Origin: Listeria innocua
GTDB taxonomy: Bacteria > Bacillota > Bacilli > Lactobacillales > Listeriaceae
Reading direction: 5' to 3'
Assembly (NCBI RefSeq): GCF_028596125.1
Contig: NZ_CP117229.1
Coordinates: forward strand, 1,472,001-1,536,000
DNA: 64,000 nucleotides
Shown one piece after another: positions 33,009 to 45,015 of the stretch; position 1 is the stretch's first letter; each line of letters begins with the position of its first letter. Below the pieces are notes generated by a model, which worked only from the letters and a program-made list of their open reading frames with translations, was not told the DNA's origin and searched no databases. Both the position numbers and the translations under genes were made by a program.

Positions 33009-34130
33009 TTAAATTCGTTCTTCTACAGGTAAATAACTTCTATTTTCAGGTCCAACGTAGATAGCACGTGGACGAATAAGACGATTATCACGATATTGTT
33101 CAAAAATGTGTGCTAACCAACCAGAAACACGGCTTACAGAAAATACTAGCGTGAATAAATCGCGGTCAATCCCAAGCGCGTGGTAAACGGAAGCAGAGTA
33201 AAAGTCAACATTAGGTTTTAAATGTTTTAATTCCCAAACAGCTTCTTCTACTTGCAGTGAAATATCAAACCATTTTTCTTCGCCTTTTTCAGCAGTTAAT
33301 TTTCTAGACATTTCACGTAAATGTTGGGCACGCGGATCCCCACCTCGATAAACTCGGTGACCAAAGCCCATGATTTTTTGTTTAGTATCGATTTTTTCTT
33401 GGATATAATTACGCACATCGCCAGCTGCATCGATTTCTTCTAACATATCAAATACACGTTCGTTCGCACCACCATGAAGTGGGCCTTTTAGCGCACCAAT
33501 AGCAGATGTTACACCAGAATAAACGTCCGAAAGCGTTGCCACACAAACTCGAGCTGTAAATGTAGATGCATTAAACTCATGGTCTGCGTGCAGTACTAGC
33601 GCTTTGTTCATTGCTTCTACCGATAACTCATCCGCTTCTTCCCCTGTAATCATATAAAGGAAATTTGCTGCCATATTTAAATCTTCTCTTGGCGGAATGG
33701 GATCAAGTCCGCGACGAATTCTTGAAAAAGCAGCAACAATCGTTGGCATTTTCGCTTGAAGACGTAGCCCTTTTCGGTACACAGCTTCCCCATCATCTAA
33801 TTCTGCTTCGGTGTCAAACACACCTAACATCGATACCGTTGTTCTTAAAACGCTCATTGGATGCAATTTTTGATGATTTTGCATTCTTAAACTTGTAATA
33901 ATGGTTTCAGATACTGCCATATTTTCTTGGATTTCTAATTTAAACTTTTTAAATTCTTCTTTATTTGGCAAACGTAAATGCCATAATAAGTAAATCACTT
34001 CTTCAAAAGAAGCATTATTTTCCATCAAATCATCAATACCGTAACCAACGTACGTTAACATATCATCAATAATAGAACTAATGGAAGTCTCAGCAACATA
34101 TACATTTTCCAACCCTTTAGATAACGTCAT
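33009..34130 (-). CDS. citZ: Citrate synthase
   Basis: A 373-residue enzyme joining acetyl-CoA and oxaloacetate. The family histidines are in [15 protein letters not shown] and [15 protein letters not shown]. Catalytic Asp lies in the C-terminal [14 protein letters not shown] block. It starts at 34130 behind AAAGGAGG, 36 bp after a small membrane protein gene with which it may be cotranscribed. Confidence 0.97.
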   Translation of the reverse strand: MTLSKGLENVYVAETSISSIIDDMLTYVGYGIDDLMENNASFEEVIYLLWHLRLPNKEEFKKFKLEIQENMAVSETIITSLRMQNHQKLHPMSVLRTTVSMLGVFDTEAELDDGEAVYRKGLRLQAKMPTIVAAFSRIRRGLDPIPPREDLNMAANFLYMITGEEADELSVEAMNKALVLHADHEFNASTFTARVCVATLSDVYSGVTSAIGALKGPLHGGANERVFDMLEEIDAAGDVRNYIQEKIDTKQKIMGFGHRVYRGGDPRAQHLREMSRKLTAEKGEEKWFDISLQVEEAVWELKHLKPNVDFYSASVYHALGIDRDLFTLVFSVSRVSGWLAHIFEQYRDNRLIRPRAIYVGPENRSYLPVEERI

Positions 34131-34166
34131 TTCGTTTCCTCCTTTTATCCTTTTTTACTTATGTAT

Positions 34167-34628
34167 TTATTTTATGAATGCAACTAACTGCATTGCCATA
34201 TACGCAATACCCGCTGCAATTACCGGTCCAGCAGCAATCCCTCTAAACAGTACTACTGCTAAAATCGTTCCAAATACAAGTGAAACAGTTACTTGTGGAT
34301 CAACGGCCATATAGCCTACACCCTTTTTCGCTAAAATAGAAACAGCAATTCCTGCCCCAAGACCAATCCAGCCAGCTGCCGATTTAAAAGAATCAATTAA
34401 ATCTTTAAAACCGATTTGACCAGTCGCAATTGGAATTAAGATAGCAACAGTAATAATCGTTACGCCCCAATTAATTCCTTTAGCTTGAATCAGTTCCATT
34501 GCTTTACCATCGACGTGAAATAACTTCAATAAAATAACGACAGCTACCGCAATAATAAGCGAATTATTTTTTGCTATAAGTCCAAGAAGTAAAAAAAGAA
34601 GTAAAAACAACATACTTTCCGTAAACAT
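34167..34628 (-). CDS. DUF441 / UPF0756 family membrane protein
   Basis: A 153-residue protein with about four to five hydrophobic helices ([54 protein letters not shown]). It matches the YtwI-like family, whose function is not known, and is usually found next to citZ in Bacillales. No catalytic residues are apparent. Start ATG 34628. Confidence 0.85.
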   Translation of the reverse strand: MFTESMLFLLLFLLLGLIAKNNSLIIAVAVVILLKLFHVDGKAMELIQAKGINWGVTIITVAILIPIATGQIGFKDLIDSFKSAAGWIGLGAGIAVSILAKKGVGYMAVDPQVTVSLVFGTILAVVLFRGIAAGPVIAAGIAYMAMQLVAFIK

Positions 34629-34747
34629 ACTAAGTCACCTTTCAATATCACGCATCTAGGAAGCGAGATAACAATTATTATATCATAAACATACCTTATA
34701 GTAATACTAAAATGCCATAAGGAAAATGAATTACCCTTTTTTCAACT

Positions 34748-34781
34748 AAACCTCTATAGAAAGTTTTTCCCATAGAGGTTT
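34748..34781 (-). terminator. Weak terminator after fxsA
   Basis: Ten-base perfect arms (aaacctctat / atagaggttt) enclose a 14-nt loop just past the fxsA stop. The minus-strand T run is poor (TTTAGTTG), so efficiency is uncertain. Confidence 0.5.
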
Positions 34782-34784
34782 CAA

Positions 34785-35162
34785 TTACATATCAAAATAA
34801 TAATATTGTGTGTGTTTCTTTTGATTTCCAAGCCATTTCGTTAATTTAGGTTTTAATAGTTTACGAGAAAACGGGATAAAAATAACTAGCCCTAAAATAG
34901 TTGTAATAACTCCTGGAATAATTAATAGGAAACCCGCGATAAAAAAGCATAGGCTATCTAATAAATATGGTGCTACTGTTCGTCCATCACGTAAATTCCG
35001 GAAAAGGTTGCCTCCAAGGCGTTTGAAAATAAAAATACCAAAGGCGCTCGAAGCTATTTGAATAAAAAGAAGTGGCCAAAAACCGATTACTTGGAATAGC
35101 CAAACATACATAATCAATTCTATTAAGCCATATAAAGCCCAATAAAGAATAAATTTTCTCAT
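34785..35162 (-). CDS. fxsA: FxsA family membrane protein
   Basis: A 125-residue protein with three or four membrane helices and the FxsA signature region (LPFLLIIPGVITTILGLV-like: FLLIIPGVITTILGLVIFI at ~77-95). In E. coli FxsA relieves phage T7 exclusion by the F plasmid; the normal role is unknown. The cytosolic C terminus is basic (KKHTQYYYFDM end). It lies between pyk and the citZ group. Confidence 0.88.
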   Translation of the reverse strand: MRKFILYWALYGLIELIMYVWLFQVIGFWPLLFIQIASSAFGIFIFKRLGGNLFRNLRDGRTVAPYLLDSLCFFIAGFLLIIPGVITTILGLVIFIPFSRKLLKPKLTKWLGNQKKHTQYYYFDM

Positions 35163-35239
35163 AAAATCAACTCCAATACTTAATGACTATTATAACCTAT
35201 TTTGGCGCAATCGAAAAACAATACAAGCGTAGACACAAA

Positions 35240-35267
35240 AAAAGCGCCCCGCTAGCGGGACGCTTTT
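35240..35267 (-). terminator. Terminator after pyk
   Basis: A GC-rich 13-bp stem (as RNA AAAAGCGUCCCGC / GCGGGGCGCUUUU, one G-U pair) is followed by TTTTTTTG on the minus strand, 15 bp past the stop. Confidence 0.92.
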
Positions 35268-35281
35268 TAGAAAGGTTAATT

Positions 35282-37039
35282 TTAGTGAGTTGCTGTTTTG
35301 CCGTTATATACAACACCTTGACGAGAATCAACAGTGATGATTTCACCGTCTTTTACAAGGGATGTTGCGTCTTTAGCGCCAACGATGACAGGAATGCCAA
35401 GGTTGATTCCAACAACTGCTGCGTGGCTAGTTAAGCCGCCTTCTTCGACAACAACTGCAGCACTTTTCTCGAATGCAGGAAGGATTTCTTTATCAGTTGT
35501 TTTAACGATTAAGATTCCGCCTTCTTCTGCTTTTTGAAGAGCTTCTGCATTGGATTTAGCAACTACTGCTTTACCAATAACTGATTTGCTGCCAATACCT
35601 TGGCCTTTAACTACTTTTTCACCAATTAATTGGATTTTCATAACGTTTGTTGTTCCACTTTCTGTAACTGGAACACCAGCAGTGATGATGATTAGATCGC
35701 CTTGTTTCGCAACACCAGAAGCAAGAGATTCTTTTACTGCAAGGTCGAACATTTCGTCTGTATTGCTAACAGGAGTAGCTAGACGAGGATATACGCCCCA
35801 AGAAAGAGCTAATCCGCGATATACATGTTCGTTGAATGTTACAGCAACGATATGAGATTTTGGACGGTATTTAGAAATCATACGAGCTGTGTGACCACTT
35901 TGAGTCGCAGCAACGATAGTTTGAACGTTTAGGTTTTTCGCAGTATGGCCAACTGCTTGACCGATAGCTTCTGTCATATCTGTATTTTCATGAAGTTTAA
36001 GTGCAAATTTATCTTGAGCAACTAGAACTTCCTCAGTACGAACAGCGATTTTCGCCATCATTTTAACTGCTTCTACTGGATAATCCCCAGCAGCTGTTTC
36101 ACCGGATAACATAATAGCATCTGTTCCATCAAAAATCGCATTCGCTACGTCACTTGCTTCAGCGCGAGTTGGACGTGGGTTACGTTGCATGGAATCAAGC
36201 ATTTGTGTAGCAGTAATAACAGGTTTACCAAGTTTATTACATTTTCTGATAAGTTCTTTTTGTACAATCGGAACTTCTTCAGCTGGAATTTCAACGCCTA
36301 GGTCACCACGAGCAACCATTAAGCCTTGAGATACTTGTAAGATTTCGTCGATGTTGTCAACGCCTTCTTGGTTTTCGATTTTAGGAATGATTTGTACGTG
36401 AGTTGCGTTATGCTCTTCTAAAATTTTAGTAATTTCAAGAACATCTGTAGCACGACGTACGAAAGATGCAGCGATAAAGTCAATACCTTGTTCTAAACCG
36501 AAGCGGATATCAGCAGCATCTTTTTCTGTGATTCCTGGTAGGTTGATAGAAACATTCGGTACGTTAACACCTTTTTTATTTTTAAGTACACCTGGGTTAA
36601 GTACTTTAGTTACTAGTTCGCGATTAGCTTCGTCTTTTTCGATTACTTCAAGACCGATTAAACCGTCATCAAGTAAAATGGAAGAACCAATTTCTACGTC
36701 ATCATAAAGTTCTCCGTAAGTTACAGAGAATTTTTCTTTTGTTCCTTCAACAGGAGTCATAGATACACGTACAACGTCACCTGTTTGGAATTCTAATTTT
36801 CCGCCGACCATGTCGTTTGTACGGATTTCTGGACCTTTTGTATCAAGTAAGATAGCAACTTGTTTGCCAGTTTTTTTCGATGCTTCACGGATATTTACAA
36901 TACGCGCACCGTGCTCTTCAAAATCTCCGTGAGAGAAATTAAGACGTGCAACGTTCATTCCTGCTTCGATCAACTGAACTAATGTGTCAACTGACTCACT
37001 TGCAGGACCAATTGTACAAACAATTTTCGTTTTTTTCAT
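35282..37039 (-). CDS. pyk: Pyruvate kinase
   Basis: A 585-residue enzyme making pyruvate and ATP from phosphoenolpyruvate. The catalytic barrel shows [37 protein letters not shown] and the [16 protein letters not shown] block. An extra C-terminal domain of about 110 residues resembles the PEP-utilising phosphohistidine domain ([20 protein letters not shown]), typical of Bacillaceae pyruvate kinases. It is downstream of pfkA in the same orientation; the 281-bp gap holds a hairpin at 37280-37305. Confidence 0.97.
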   Translation of the reverse strand: MKKTKIVCTIGPASESVDTLVQLIEAGMNVARLNFSHGDFEEHGARIVNIREASKKTGKQVAILLDTKGPEIRTNDMVGGKLEFQTGDVVRVSMTPVEGTKEKFSVTYGELYDDVEIGSSILLDDGLIGLEVIEKDEANRELVTKVLNPGVLKNKKGVNVPNVSINLPGITEKDAADIRFGLEQGIDFIAASFVRRATDVLEITKILEEHNATHVQIIPKIENQEGVDNIDEILQVSQGLMVARGDLGVEIPAEEVPIVQKELIRKCNKLGKPVITATQMLDSMQRNPRPTRAEASDVANAIFDGTDAIMLSGETAAGDYPVEAVKMMAKIAVRTEEVLVAQDKFALKLHENTDMTEAIGQAVGHTAKNLNVQTIVAATQSGHTARMISKYRPKSHIVAVTFNEHVYRGLALSWGVYPRLATPVSNTDEMFDLAVKESLASGVAKQGDLIIITAGVPVTESGTTNVMKIQLIGEKVVKGQGIGSKSVIGKAVVAKSNAEALQKAEEGGILIVKTTDKEILPAFEKSAAVVVEEGGLTSHAAVVGINLGIPVIVGAKDATSLVKDGEIITVDSRQGVVYNGKTATH

Positions 37040-37279
37040 GTTATTACTCCTCCTAGAACTTAGCTATTCATTCGTATTCATTATAAACATATATTACCTA
37101 TTTTACCAGTCACAACCTTGCAAAACAAGTAAGTTTGTGAATAAGAGCGCAATTGTGAAGCATGGTAACGATAACAAGAAAACGTTTTCCAGATTGTTAC
37201 AGCATGCTTGATTAACAATTGACTTCTCTTTTTTCTCAAAGTCTATTTTTATACGTTACTAAAATTTTTCACAAAGAAA

Positions 37280-37305
37280 GGCTACCATGCTTTGTCATGG
37301 CAGCC
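37280..37305 (-). terminator. Hairpin after pfkA
   Basis: Arms ggctaccatg and catggcagcc pair with one mismatch around a 6-nt loop. On the minus strand it is followed by TTTCTTTG. It is a probable partial terminator between pfkA and pyk. Confidence 0.6.
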
Positions 37306-37320
37306 AGCTCTTCAGCCGTT

Positions 37321-38313
<993 letters not shown>

Positions 38314-38516
38314 TCATCACATGTGTTTATTCTACATGAAAAAAGGTCAAATGAAAAGCTCCAACAGAACACTTTTTTAAAGCGTAACCGCTTGCACATG
38401 CGCTTTTTCATATCGGTCTATTCCATTTCACCCGCAAAATGGCTTTCTACCTAAATAACACTTTAATTGGTCTATACTTGTGAACTTATAAACTTTCTTT
38501 TCTACATTACTATATA

Positions 38517-38559
38517 AAAAGAAGATGATTCCTTAAAAATAAGAGAATCATCTTCTTTT
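38517..38559. terminator. Bidirectional terminator after accA
   Basis: A perfect 15-bp stem (aaaagaagatgattc / gaatcatcttctttt) with a 13-nt loop lies directly past the accA stop at 38565 and has A/T flanks on both sides. Confidence 0.88.
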
Positions 38560-38564
38560 GGACT

Positions 38565-39521
38565 TTATAAAGTTTCGTAAACGCCGATTTTTTTGAATTT
38601 ATCGTAACGTTGCTCAATTAGTTGCTCTTCAGAAAAGGCCATTAATGCATGAAGGGATTTCGTGATAGTTTTATTAATTTCTTCTGCTTGTGCTGCTAAA
38701 TCGCGATGAGCACCGCCTTTTACTTCAGGAATAATCCCATCAGTAATACCTAGTTCGTATAAATCTCCTGCTGTGATTCGCATAGACTCCGCTGCTTTTT
38801 TGGCTAGACTTGCATCTTTCCATAAAATTGCTGCGGCGCCTTCTGGTGAAATAACAGAGAAAACAGCATTCTCTAACATGAAAATTTGGTTACCAAGGCC
38901 AAGAGCTAACGCACCGCCACTTCCACCTTCACCAATAACAATAGAAATAATTGGTACTTTCATATCGCTCATTTCATAAAGGTTTCTAGCAATCGCTTCA
39001 CTTTGACCACGTTCTTCTGCAGCGCGACCTGGATAAGCCCCTTTAGTATCAATGAAGCAAATAATTGGTCGACCAAATTTATCTGCCTGTTTCATTAAAC
39101 GAAGCGCTTTGCGGAAGCCTTCAGGATGCGGCATACCAAAATTACGATGTAAATTATCTTTAGTATCTTTACCGCGTTGGTGACCAATAACTGTGACTGG
39201 AGTGCCTTTAAAAGTAGCAATTCCACCAACTATTGCAGCGTCATCTCCAAATGTCCGGTCGCCGTGAAGTTCCATAAAGTCTTCGAATAAAAGCGAGATA
39301 TAATCAAGTGTTGTAGGTCGTTCTGGATGACGAGCCACTTGAAATTTGTCCCAAGCAGTCATATTACTATAAATGCTTGCTTCTAATTTAGCTAGACGCT
39401 TCTCCAACTTCTCGATTTCATTCGTTAAGTCTACATCTGATGTTTCATTGTATTCTTTTAAGTCTGCAATTTTACTTTTTAATTCTAAAATTGGTTTCTC
39501 AAATTCCATTTCATTCGCCAT
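38565..39521 (-). CDS. accA: Acetyl-CoA carboxylase carboxyltransferase subunit alpha
   Basis: A 318-residue crotonase-fold subunit that, with AccD, transfers carboxyl from biotin to acetyl-CoA for fatty acid synthesis. [19 protein letters not shown] and [13 protein letters not shown] form the CoA/oxyanion regions. The start at 39521 ([10 protein letters not shown]) follows GGAGGTGA and lies 11 nt inside the accD reading frame, so the two subunits are translationally coupled. Confidence 0.97.
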   Translation of the reverse strand: MANEMEFEKPILELKSKIADLKEYNETSDVDLTNEIEKLEKRLAKLEASIYSNMTAWDKFQVARHPERPTTLDYISLLFEDFMELHGDRTFGDDAAIVGGIATFKGTPVTVIGHQRGKDTKDNLHRNFGMPHPEGFRKALRLMKQADKFGRPIICFIDTKGAYPGRAAEERGQSEAIARNLYEMSDMKVPIISIVIGEGGSGGALALGLGNQIFMLENAVFSVISPEGAAAILWKDASLAKKAAESMRITAGDLYELGITDGIIPEVKGGAHRDLAAQAEEINKTITKSLHALMAFSEEQLIEQRYDKFKKIGVYETL

Positions 39522-40395
39522 CAGATTCACCTCCAGCTTCAGGTGTTTTCACATGGATTTTTAAAATAAAGCTTAATTTATTTTTTAAATCAAGACGTGA
39601 AATACAGTCATCTAGTTGTCCATGTTTTAATAAGAATTCCGCTGTTTGGAAATCTTCTGGTAGTTCTTCACGAACAGTTTGCTCAATAACTCTTCGTCCT
39701 GCGAAACCAATAAGTGCGCCTGGTTCTGCAAAATTATAGTCTCCAAGTGATGCGAAACTAGCCGAAACACCACCTGTTGTTGGATGTGTCATCACAGTAA
39801 TGACAAGACCACCGTGATTGCTAAACCGTTTAAATGCTGCAGAAGTTTTTGCCATTTGCATTAAGGAAAGCATTCCTTCCTGCATACGCGCGCCACCAGA
39901 AGCTGTGAAAATAACAAATGGTTTATTTGTTTTATCGGCTTCTTCTACCCCGCGAAGGATTTTTTCGCCAACTACTGACCCCATACTCGCCATTCTAAAG
40001 CGCGAGTCCATAACAGCAATCACAAGCGGATTACCATCAATGGTAGCATGACCAGTAACAATCGCTTCATTCAAACCACTCTTCTGCTTATCTTTCTCAA
40101 TTCGATCCATATAATTTTCAAAACCAAGTGGATTTGCCGTTGTTAAATTAGCATCAAGTTCTTCAAACGAACCTTCGTCAACTAACATATCAATTCTAGC
40201 TGTTGCTCCAATTGGATGGTGAAAACCACAATAATTACATACCATAAGATTCTTTTGCAATTCTTTGGTATACATTATTTTTTTGCATTCTGGACATTTT
40301 GTCATAATACCTTCTGGAACATCCGCTTTCGTCCCATCAGAAGGAATTGTGGCATATTTTCTCTTTTTTGGTTTTGTAAACAAGTCTCCTAGCAA
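39511..40395 (-). CDS. accD: Acetyl-CoA carboxylase carboxyltransferase subunit beta
   Basis: A 294-residue subunit with the N-terminal zinc ribbon (CPECKKIMY and CNYCGFHHP) and the carboxyltransferase core ([30 protein letters not shown]). The start is TTG at 40395 ([11 protein letters not shown]), chosen because GGGAGGG sits 6-7 nt upstream and the AccD family begins here. The frame stays open upstream to 40536 but that part resembles no AccD. Confidence 0.95.
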   Translation of the reverse strand: MLGDLFTKPKKRKYATIPSDGTKADVPEGIMTKCPECKKIMYTKELQKNLMVCNYCGFHHPIGATARIDMLVDEGSFEELDANLTTANPLGFENYMDRIEKDKQKSGLNEAIVTGHATIDGNPLVIAVMDSRFRMASMGSVVGEKILRGVEEADKTNKPFVIFTASGGARMQEGMLSLMQMAKTSAAFKRFSNHGGLVITVMTHPTTGGVSASFASLGDYNFAEPGALIGFAGRRVIEQTVREELPEDFQTAEFLLKHGQLDDCISRLDLKNKLSFILKIHVKTPEAGGESDGE

Positions 40396-40582
40396 GGATA
40401 ACCCTCCCCATTTACGCTTTCTATTGTGGTTCATAACGATTTTAATGTTATATAAATGAAAAATGAATAAAGACGTGAAACATATTTCAACCGCATTTTC
40501 CCACAAGAAGACAAAATGCCAGTCTATCCGAATCAAAATGGACAGACTGCGCAGTATTGTTTTCCACGTTAAACTATAACAT

Positions 40583-40604
40583 ACTTTCTATAAATATAGA
40601 AAGT
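40583..40604. repeat. Perfect 22-nt palindrome between dnaE and accD
   Basis: actttctata-aa-tatagaaagt is exactly self-complementary except for the AA centre. It lies 7 bp beyond the dnaE stop and about 190 bp before accD. It lacks a T run, so it may be an operator for accDA rather than a terminator. No regulator can be named. Confidence 0.55.
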
Positions 40605-40610
40605 CTAAGA

Positions 40611-43600
40611 TTACTTAAACACCACATTCTCTTTACCAAGCAACTCTACTAGCGCTTCTTGCAACCCATTTGACGGTTTGACTTGAATATTTTTTAGTTC
40701 GGTTGTTTGTTTGGTTATCGCTTGGTGAATAATGACTTTACTATCCCCTTTATGACGCGCTAAAATCGGTTTTATTTGCTCCATTTGCAGTGATTCCGTG
40801 ACTTTTAAAAATAGTCTTACCGGAGCTTTTATTTCTTTTAAGTCTTGGGCTTCATTGATAATTAATTGAAGTTCGCCATTCCTCGTATCTGCCTTCACTT
40901 TAAGAAAAAGAATTTCTCCTTTTTGAGCAAAATTCGCGTATTTTCGGTAGCTTTCAGGAAACATAACTGCACTTAATTCCTTTGATTCATCACTAATAGT
41001 CAAAAAACACATCGTTTCACCTTTTTTAGTTCGAATTGATTTCACCTCATGAACATAGGCTGCAACTTGATAAATTTTCCCAGAGCTAACACTTGCTAGT
41101 CTTGTAATAGCAAGGTTTTGTAATTTATTTTGGTAATAAGATACGGGATGTGCCGAAACATATTGACCTGTATATAGTTTTTCTTTTTCTAGCTTTTCAT
41201 CAATCGAAATTGGTGCGGTTTTCCGGTAGCGTGGTTTCATTTTTTTCAAAAAATCGTCATCTTCCGCAAAAAGATTCATCCCTTTTGAATCTTCTCCGAG
41301 TAATGAAATGTATTGCAGTACTGCATCTATTGTTGCTAAAATAGTTGCCCGGTCTTCGCCAAATTCATCAAAACAACCAGAAAAAACAAGCGCTTCTAGA
41401 ACAGTTTCTGAAAGCATTTTATGTGGCATTCTTTCACAAAAATCAAAGAAGTCTTTAAAAGGCGCTTTTTTTCGTTCATTGATGATTTCTAAAATAAATT
41501 TCGTTGGTACTTTTCGAATAACGCGGAAACTATAACGAATCGAGGTCTCGTTTTCCATTTGAAAGTAGTAATTACTATGATTAATGCTCGGTGCCAACAT
41601 GTTGATACCGTAGTTCTTTGCTTCTGTGATATATTGAGAAATTTTGTCATCATTTCCAAAAACAGAACTAAGAAGTGATGACATAAATGCTGCTGGATAA
41701 TGGGCTTTTAAATAGGCCAATTGAAAAGCGATTTTCGAGTAAGCAGCTGCGTGACTTCGGTTAAACCCGTAGTTCGCGAATTGGATAATCATATCATAAA
41801 CTTGGTTAGCACTACTCTCTGAATAACCTTTACTTCTAGCTCCTTCAACAAAATGAATCCGTTCTTCGTTTAAAACATCTGCTTTTTTCTTGCTGACAGC
41901 TCGTCTTAATAAATCTGCTTCCCCAAGTGAAAAACCAGCCATTTGATTCGCTACTTGGATAATTTGTTCTTGATATACGATAACGCCGTAAGTCACTTCT
42001 AAAATAGGTGCTAAATCTGGATGCGGGTATTGGATTTTTTCTTTCCCATGTTTTCTGGCGATGAAAGTATCAATTTGCTCCATTGGACCTGGGCGATAAA
42101 GGGCATCCACGGCCACAACATCCTCAAAAGAAGTCGGCTTTAGTTTCCGAAGTACGCGGCGAATACCATCCGATTCAAATTGGAAAACACCTGTCGTGTC
42201 ACCGGTTTGGAAGAGTTTTAAAGTTTTTTTATCTTCCAAAGAAATATCTGCTAAAGTTAATGGCGTTTCTCTATTATAATTAACTGATTTTAAAACACGA
42301 TCTAATAAACTTAGATTTCTAAGTCCAAGAAAATCCATTTTAAGTAAGCCGATTTTTTCTAATTCCCCCATAGCAAACTGGGTCAATCTAGCATCCCCAC
42401 TACCTAATTGAAGCGCAACCTGTTCGACGAGTGGCTTATCGCTAATAACAATCCCGGCAGCATGCGTCGAAATGTGGCGCGGTAAACCTTCGAGTTGGCA
42501 AGCTACTTCCCATATCATTTCGTTTTCTTTGGAACTTTTAATATGATTTTCTAACCGTGGACTTTCTTGTAAAGCTTTTTGTAAAGTAATGCCTAATTGA
42601 CTCGGAATTAACTTCGACCATTCTGATAAAAGTACTGAATTCAAGCCAAAGCTTCTGGCCGTATCACGAATCGCCGCTTTAGCCGCTAATGTTCCGAATG
42701 TGCCAATTTGGGCAACATGCGCCTCGCCGTATTTCGATACAACATAAGAAATTACTTCATCCCTGCGATTATCTGGAAAATCTAAATCAATATCGGGCAT
42801 CGTTATTCGTTCTGGGTTTAAAAATCGTTCAAATAGCAAGTTATAACGAATTGGATCAACATCGGTAATTCTAAGTGCATAGGAAACAAGCGATCCTGCT
42901 GCAGAACCCCGACCTGGTCCAGTTAAAATTCCTGCTTCTCGAGAATAACGTATAACATCCCAAACAATTAGGAAATAATCCGCAAATCCCATCTCCGTAA
43001 TAACTTTTAGCTCATAATCTAGCCGTTCTTGGTATTCTTTTGCTAATAAATTCCGCTCTTTTAAGCCAGCATAAGCCGTTTCTCTTAAAACATCAGGTGC
43101 GTTTTGTTCTTCATTTAACGGAAATCTTGGCAATAAATGCTGATCTAAGGCAATTTCAACGTGGCAGCGTTCGGCTAATTTCTCTGTTTCGAGACATGCC
43201 TGTTTTTCGAAACCAGTTTGCCAGTCACGCTCCATTTCAGCTTGTGAAGTAAAATAATTCGGGCCTGCGAGTGGCAATGTCGCCCAATCCACAGTCCGAT
43301 TGTCACGTATCGCAGTCAAAACTTCTTTAGCCTGAGCATCTTTTGGCTCCATATATTGGACATCTTTCGTTGCAACAACAGGAGCCTTTTCTTCTGCTGA
43401 AAAAGCTTCTATTTTAGCAAAAAGACGTGGGTTTTCTTTTTGGGCTGATAAATAAACGGATTCTTTGCCAAAAATACTGACTAAGTTCTCGTAAACTTCT
43501 AGTGCCCCGTCGCGATTTTCTTCCATAAGAAGACGCTCTACTTCTCCTTTGGCGCCGGGTGAAATGGCAATTAAATTACTGCTATACGCACGTAGCCAAC

Positions 43601-43937
43601 TTTGCGGTAATTCGGGACCTTCTTCCCGCGTTTGAATGGCACTCGCGATTTTTAATAACTCATGATATCCAGCGGTTGATTCCGCAATTAATATCAACTC
43701 ATATGAATTAATTGGATTTAAGTAACCTTGTATTGTCACCGTCATCCCGATAATTGGTTTTATATCCGCCGCTAAACATTTTTGATAAAACTCGACTACT
43801 CCGTAAAGTACATTTTTATCCGTAATTGCTAAGGCTGGATAATGGTATTCTTTTGCTTTAGCGATTAACTTATCGATTGATGCTGTACTAGAAAGCAAAT
43901 CATAAGCACTCGCAACTTGTAAATGAACAAACCCCAC
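40611..43937 (-). CDS. dnaE: DNA polymerase III subunit alpha (DnaE type)
   Basis: A 1108-residue replicative polymerase. N-terminal PHP domain, then the palm with ITMPDIDLDFPDNRRDEV (catalytic aspartates), helix-hairpin-helix and OB-fold (IRTKKGETMCFLTISD) in the C-terminal third. In Gram-positives it extends RNA primers beside PolC. The PHP start reads FVHLQVASAYDLL, with Ala where the metal-binding His usually is. The start is GTG 43937 behind GGAGAGAGG. Confidence 0.95.
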   Translation of the reverse strand: MGFVHLQVASAYDLLSSTASIDKLIAKAKEYHYPALAITDKNVLYGVVEFYQKCLAADIKPIIGMTVTIQGYLNPINSYELILIAESTAGYHELLKIASAIQTREEGPELPQSWLRAYSSNLIAISPGAKGEVERLLMEENRDGALEVYENLVSIFGKESVYLSAQKENPRLFAKIEAFSAEEKAPVVATKDVQYMEPKDAQAKEVLTAIRDNRTVDWATLPLAGPNYFTSQAEMERDWQTGFEKQACLETEKLAERCHVEIALDQHLLPRFPLNEEQNAPDVLRETAYAGLKERNLLAKEYQERLDYELKVITEMGFADYFLIVWDVIRYSREAGILTGPGRGSAAGSLVSYALRITDVDPIRYNLLFERFLNPERITMPDIDLDFPDNRRDEVISYVVSKYGEAHVAQIGTFGTLAAKAAIRDTARSFGLNSVLLSEWSKLIPSQLGITLQKALQESPRLENHIKSSKENEMIWEVACQLEGLPRHISTHAAGIVISDKPLVEQVALQLGSGDARLTQFAMGELEKIGLLKMDFLGLRNLSLLDRVLKSVNYNRETPLTLADISLEDKKTLKLFQTGDTTGVFQFESDGIRRVLRKLKPTSFEDVVAVDALYRPGPMEQIDTFIARKHGKEKIQYPHPDLAPILEVTYGVIVYQEQIIQVANQMAGFSLGEADLLRRAVSKKKADVLNEERIHFVEGARSKGYSESSANQVYDMIIQFANYGFNRSHAAAYSKIAFQLAYLKAHYPAAFMSSLLSSVFGNDDKISQYITEAKNYGINMLAPSINHSNYYFQMENETSIRYSFRVIRKVPTKFILEIINERKKAPFKDFFDFCERMPHKMLSETVLEALVFSGCFDEFGEDRATILATIDAVLQYISLLGEDSKGMNLFAEDDDFLKKMKPRYRKTAPISIDEKLEKEKLYTGQYVSAHPVSYYQNKLQNLAITRLASVSSGKIYQVAAYVHEVKSIRTKKGETMCFLTISDESKELSAVMFPESYRKYANFAQKGEILFLKVKADTRNGELQLIINEAQDLKEIKAPVRLFLKVTESLQMEQIKPILARHKGDSKVIIHQAITKQTTELKNIQVKPSNGLQEALVELLGKENVVFK

Positions 43938-44021
43938 TATCCTCTCTCCTTTCAAAACTCTCTTTTTCCATTATATCGGTTAAGCTAAAAAAAAGAAAGT
44001 GTGTTCGCGTTTTTATATAAA

Positions 44022-44054
44022 AAATAAAGCCAGCTAGTTAAACTGGCTTTATTT
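44022..44054 (-). terminator. Terminator after nrnA
   Basis: A 12-bp stem (aaataaagccag / ctggctttattt) with a 9-nt loop is followed by TTTTTTAT on the minus strand, 6 bp after the nrnA stop. Confidence 0.88.
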
Positions 44055-44059
44055 CTTGT

Positions 44060-44995
44060 TTATTTAGCCGCACAGATGCGCGCAAGTTTTACTGTCATTT
44101 CTTTTATTTCTTCTTCATTATGAAGAGTCGCGCCAGAAGCAAGCGGATGTCCGCCTCCACCGTATTCTTTGGCTAGTTCATTAATAACTGGTCCTTTTGA
44201 ACGTAACCGCGCTCTGAAAACCGGGCCTTCTTGAATGAACATAATCCACGCCTTAATTCCTTCCACATTTTCGATGCAAGATACAAGTGCGGAAGCGTCG
44301 CGCGGATCTACTTCAAACTCTCTCAAAAGCGTATCACTTAAATAAACGGTTGCAGCGCCATTTTCATCCATGACAAAGTTTTGCAAAATATACCCTGAAA
44401 GCTTCACCGTATTTTTTGGTAGCTCATATAATTCACGGTAAAGCGCCGGACGATCAAACGGAAATGTTACTAAATGCGCGGATAAACGTAGCGTTTCTTC
44501 TGTAGTACTTGGATACAGGAACCGGCCAGTATCGCCCACAATCCCAGCATAAAGGAGTCTTGCTGCTGTTTCATTCAAAATTAATTCATCTGAAAAAGTT
44601 TCCCAAAAAGCAACAATCATTTCGCTACAAGAAGAGGCCGTCGTATCAACCCAAAGTAAATCACCGTAAGCATCGTCATTTGGATGATGATCGATTTTAA
44701 TTAATTTCTGTCCTGAGGAAAAACGCACATCAGAAACTCGCTCTTGATTCGCGGTATCACACACAATTACAAGCGCATCCTTATATACTTCATCGGCTAT
44801 TTCATCTACTGCACCTAGAAATTGGAGCGACACTTCATCATTCCCAACCGAGTAGACTTTTTTCTCAGGAAAACTAGCTCGGATAATTTCTGCAAGTCCC
44901 ATTTGCGAACCGTATGCATCTGGGTCAGGTCGTACATGCCTATGCAAAATAATCGTTTCATATTGTTTTATTTGTTGTAAAATCTCACTTTTCAT
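44060..44995 (-). CDS. nrnA: NanoRNase/pAp phosphatase NrnA (DHH phosphoesterase)
   Basis: A 311-residue DHH-DHHA1 protein that degrades 2-5-mer RNAs and dephosphorylates pAp. Metal-binding motifs are HVRPDPDAYGSQ, VCDTANQ and IDHHPNDD. The C-terminal DHHA1 motif is GGGGHPLASGAT. The start at 44995 (MKSEILQQI) follows GAGGCG. It lies 20 bp after ytoI in the operon ytoI-nrnA, as in Bacillus. Confidence 0.94.
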   Translation of the reverse strand: MKSEILQQIKQYETIILHRHVRPDPDAYGSQMGLAEIIRASFPEKKVYSVGNDEVSLQFLGAVDEIADEVYKDALVIVCDTANQERVSDVRFSSGQKLIKIDHHPNDDAYGDLLWVDTTASSCSEMIVAFWETFSDELILNETAARLLYAGIVGDTGRFLYPSTTEETLRLSAHLVTFPFDRPALYRELYELPKNTVKLSGYILQNFVMDENGAATVYLSDTLLREFEVDPRDASALVSCIENVEGIKAWIMFIQEGPVFRARLRSKGPVINELAKEYGGGGHPLASGATLHNEEEIKEMTVKLARICAAK

Positions 44996-45015
44996 TGTTT
45001 CGCCTCTGTTTCTTT

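Noticed and set aside
38383-38396. cre-like sequence upstream of pfkA
   Set aside because: CGTAACCGCTTGCA matches the consensus at only 12 of 14 positions with mismatches in key places, and no promoter could be placed near it.
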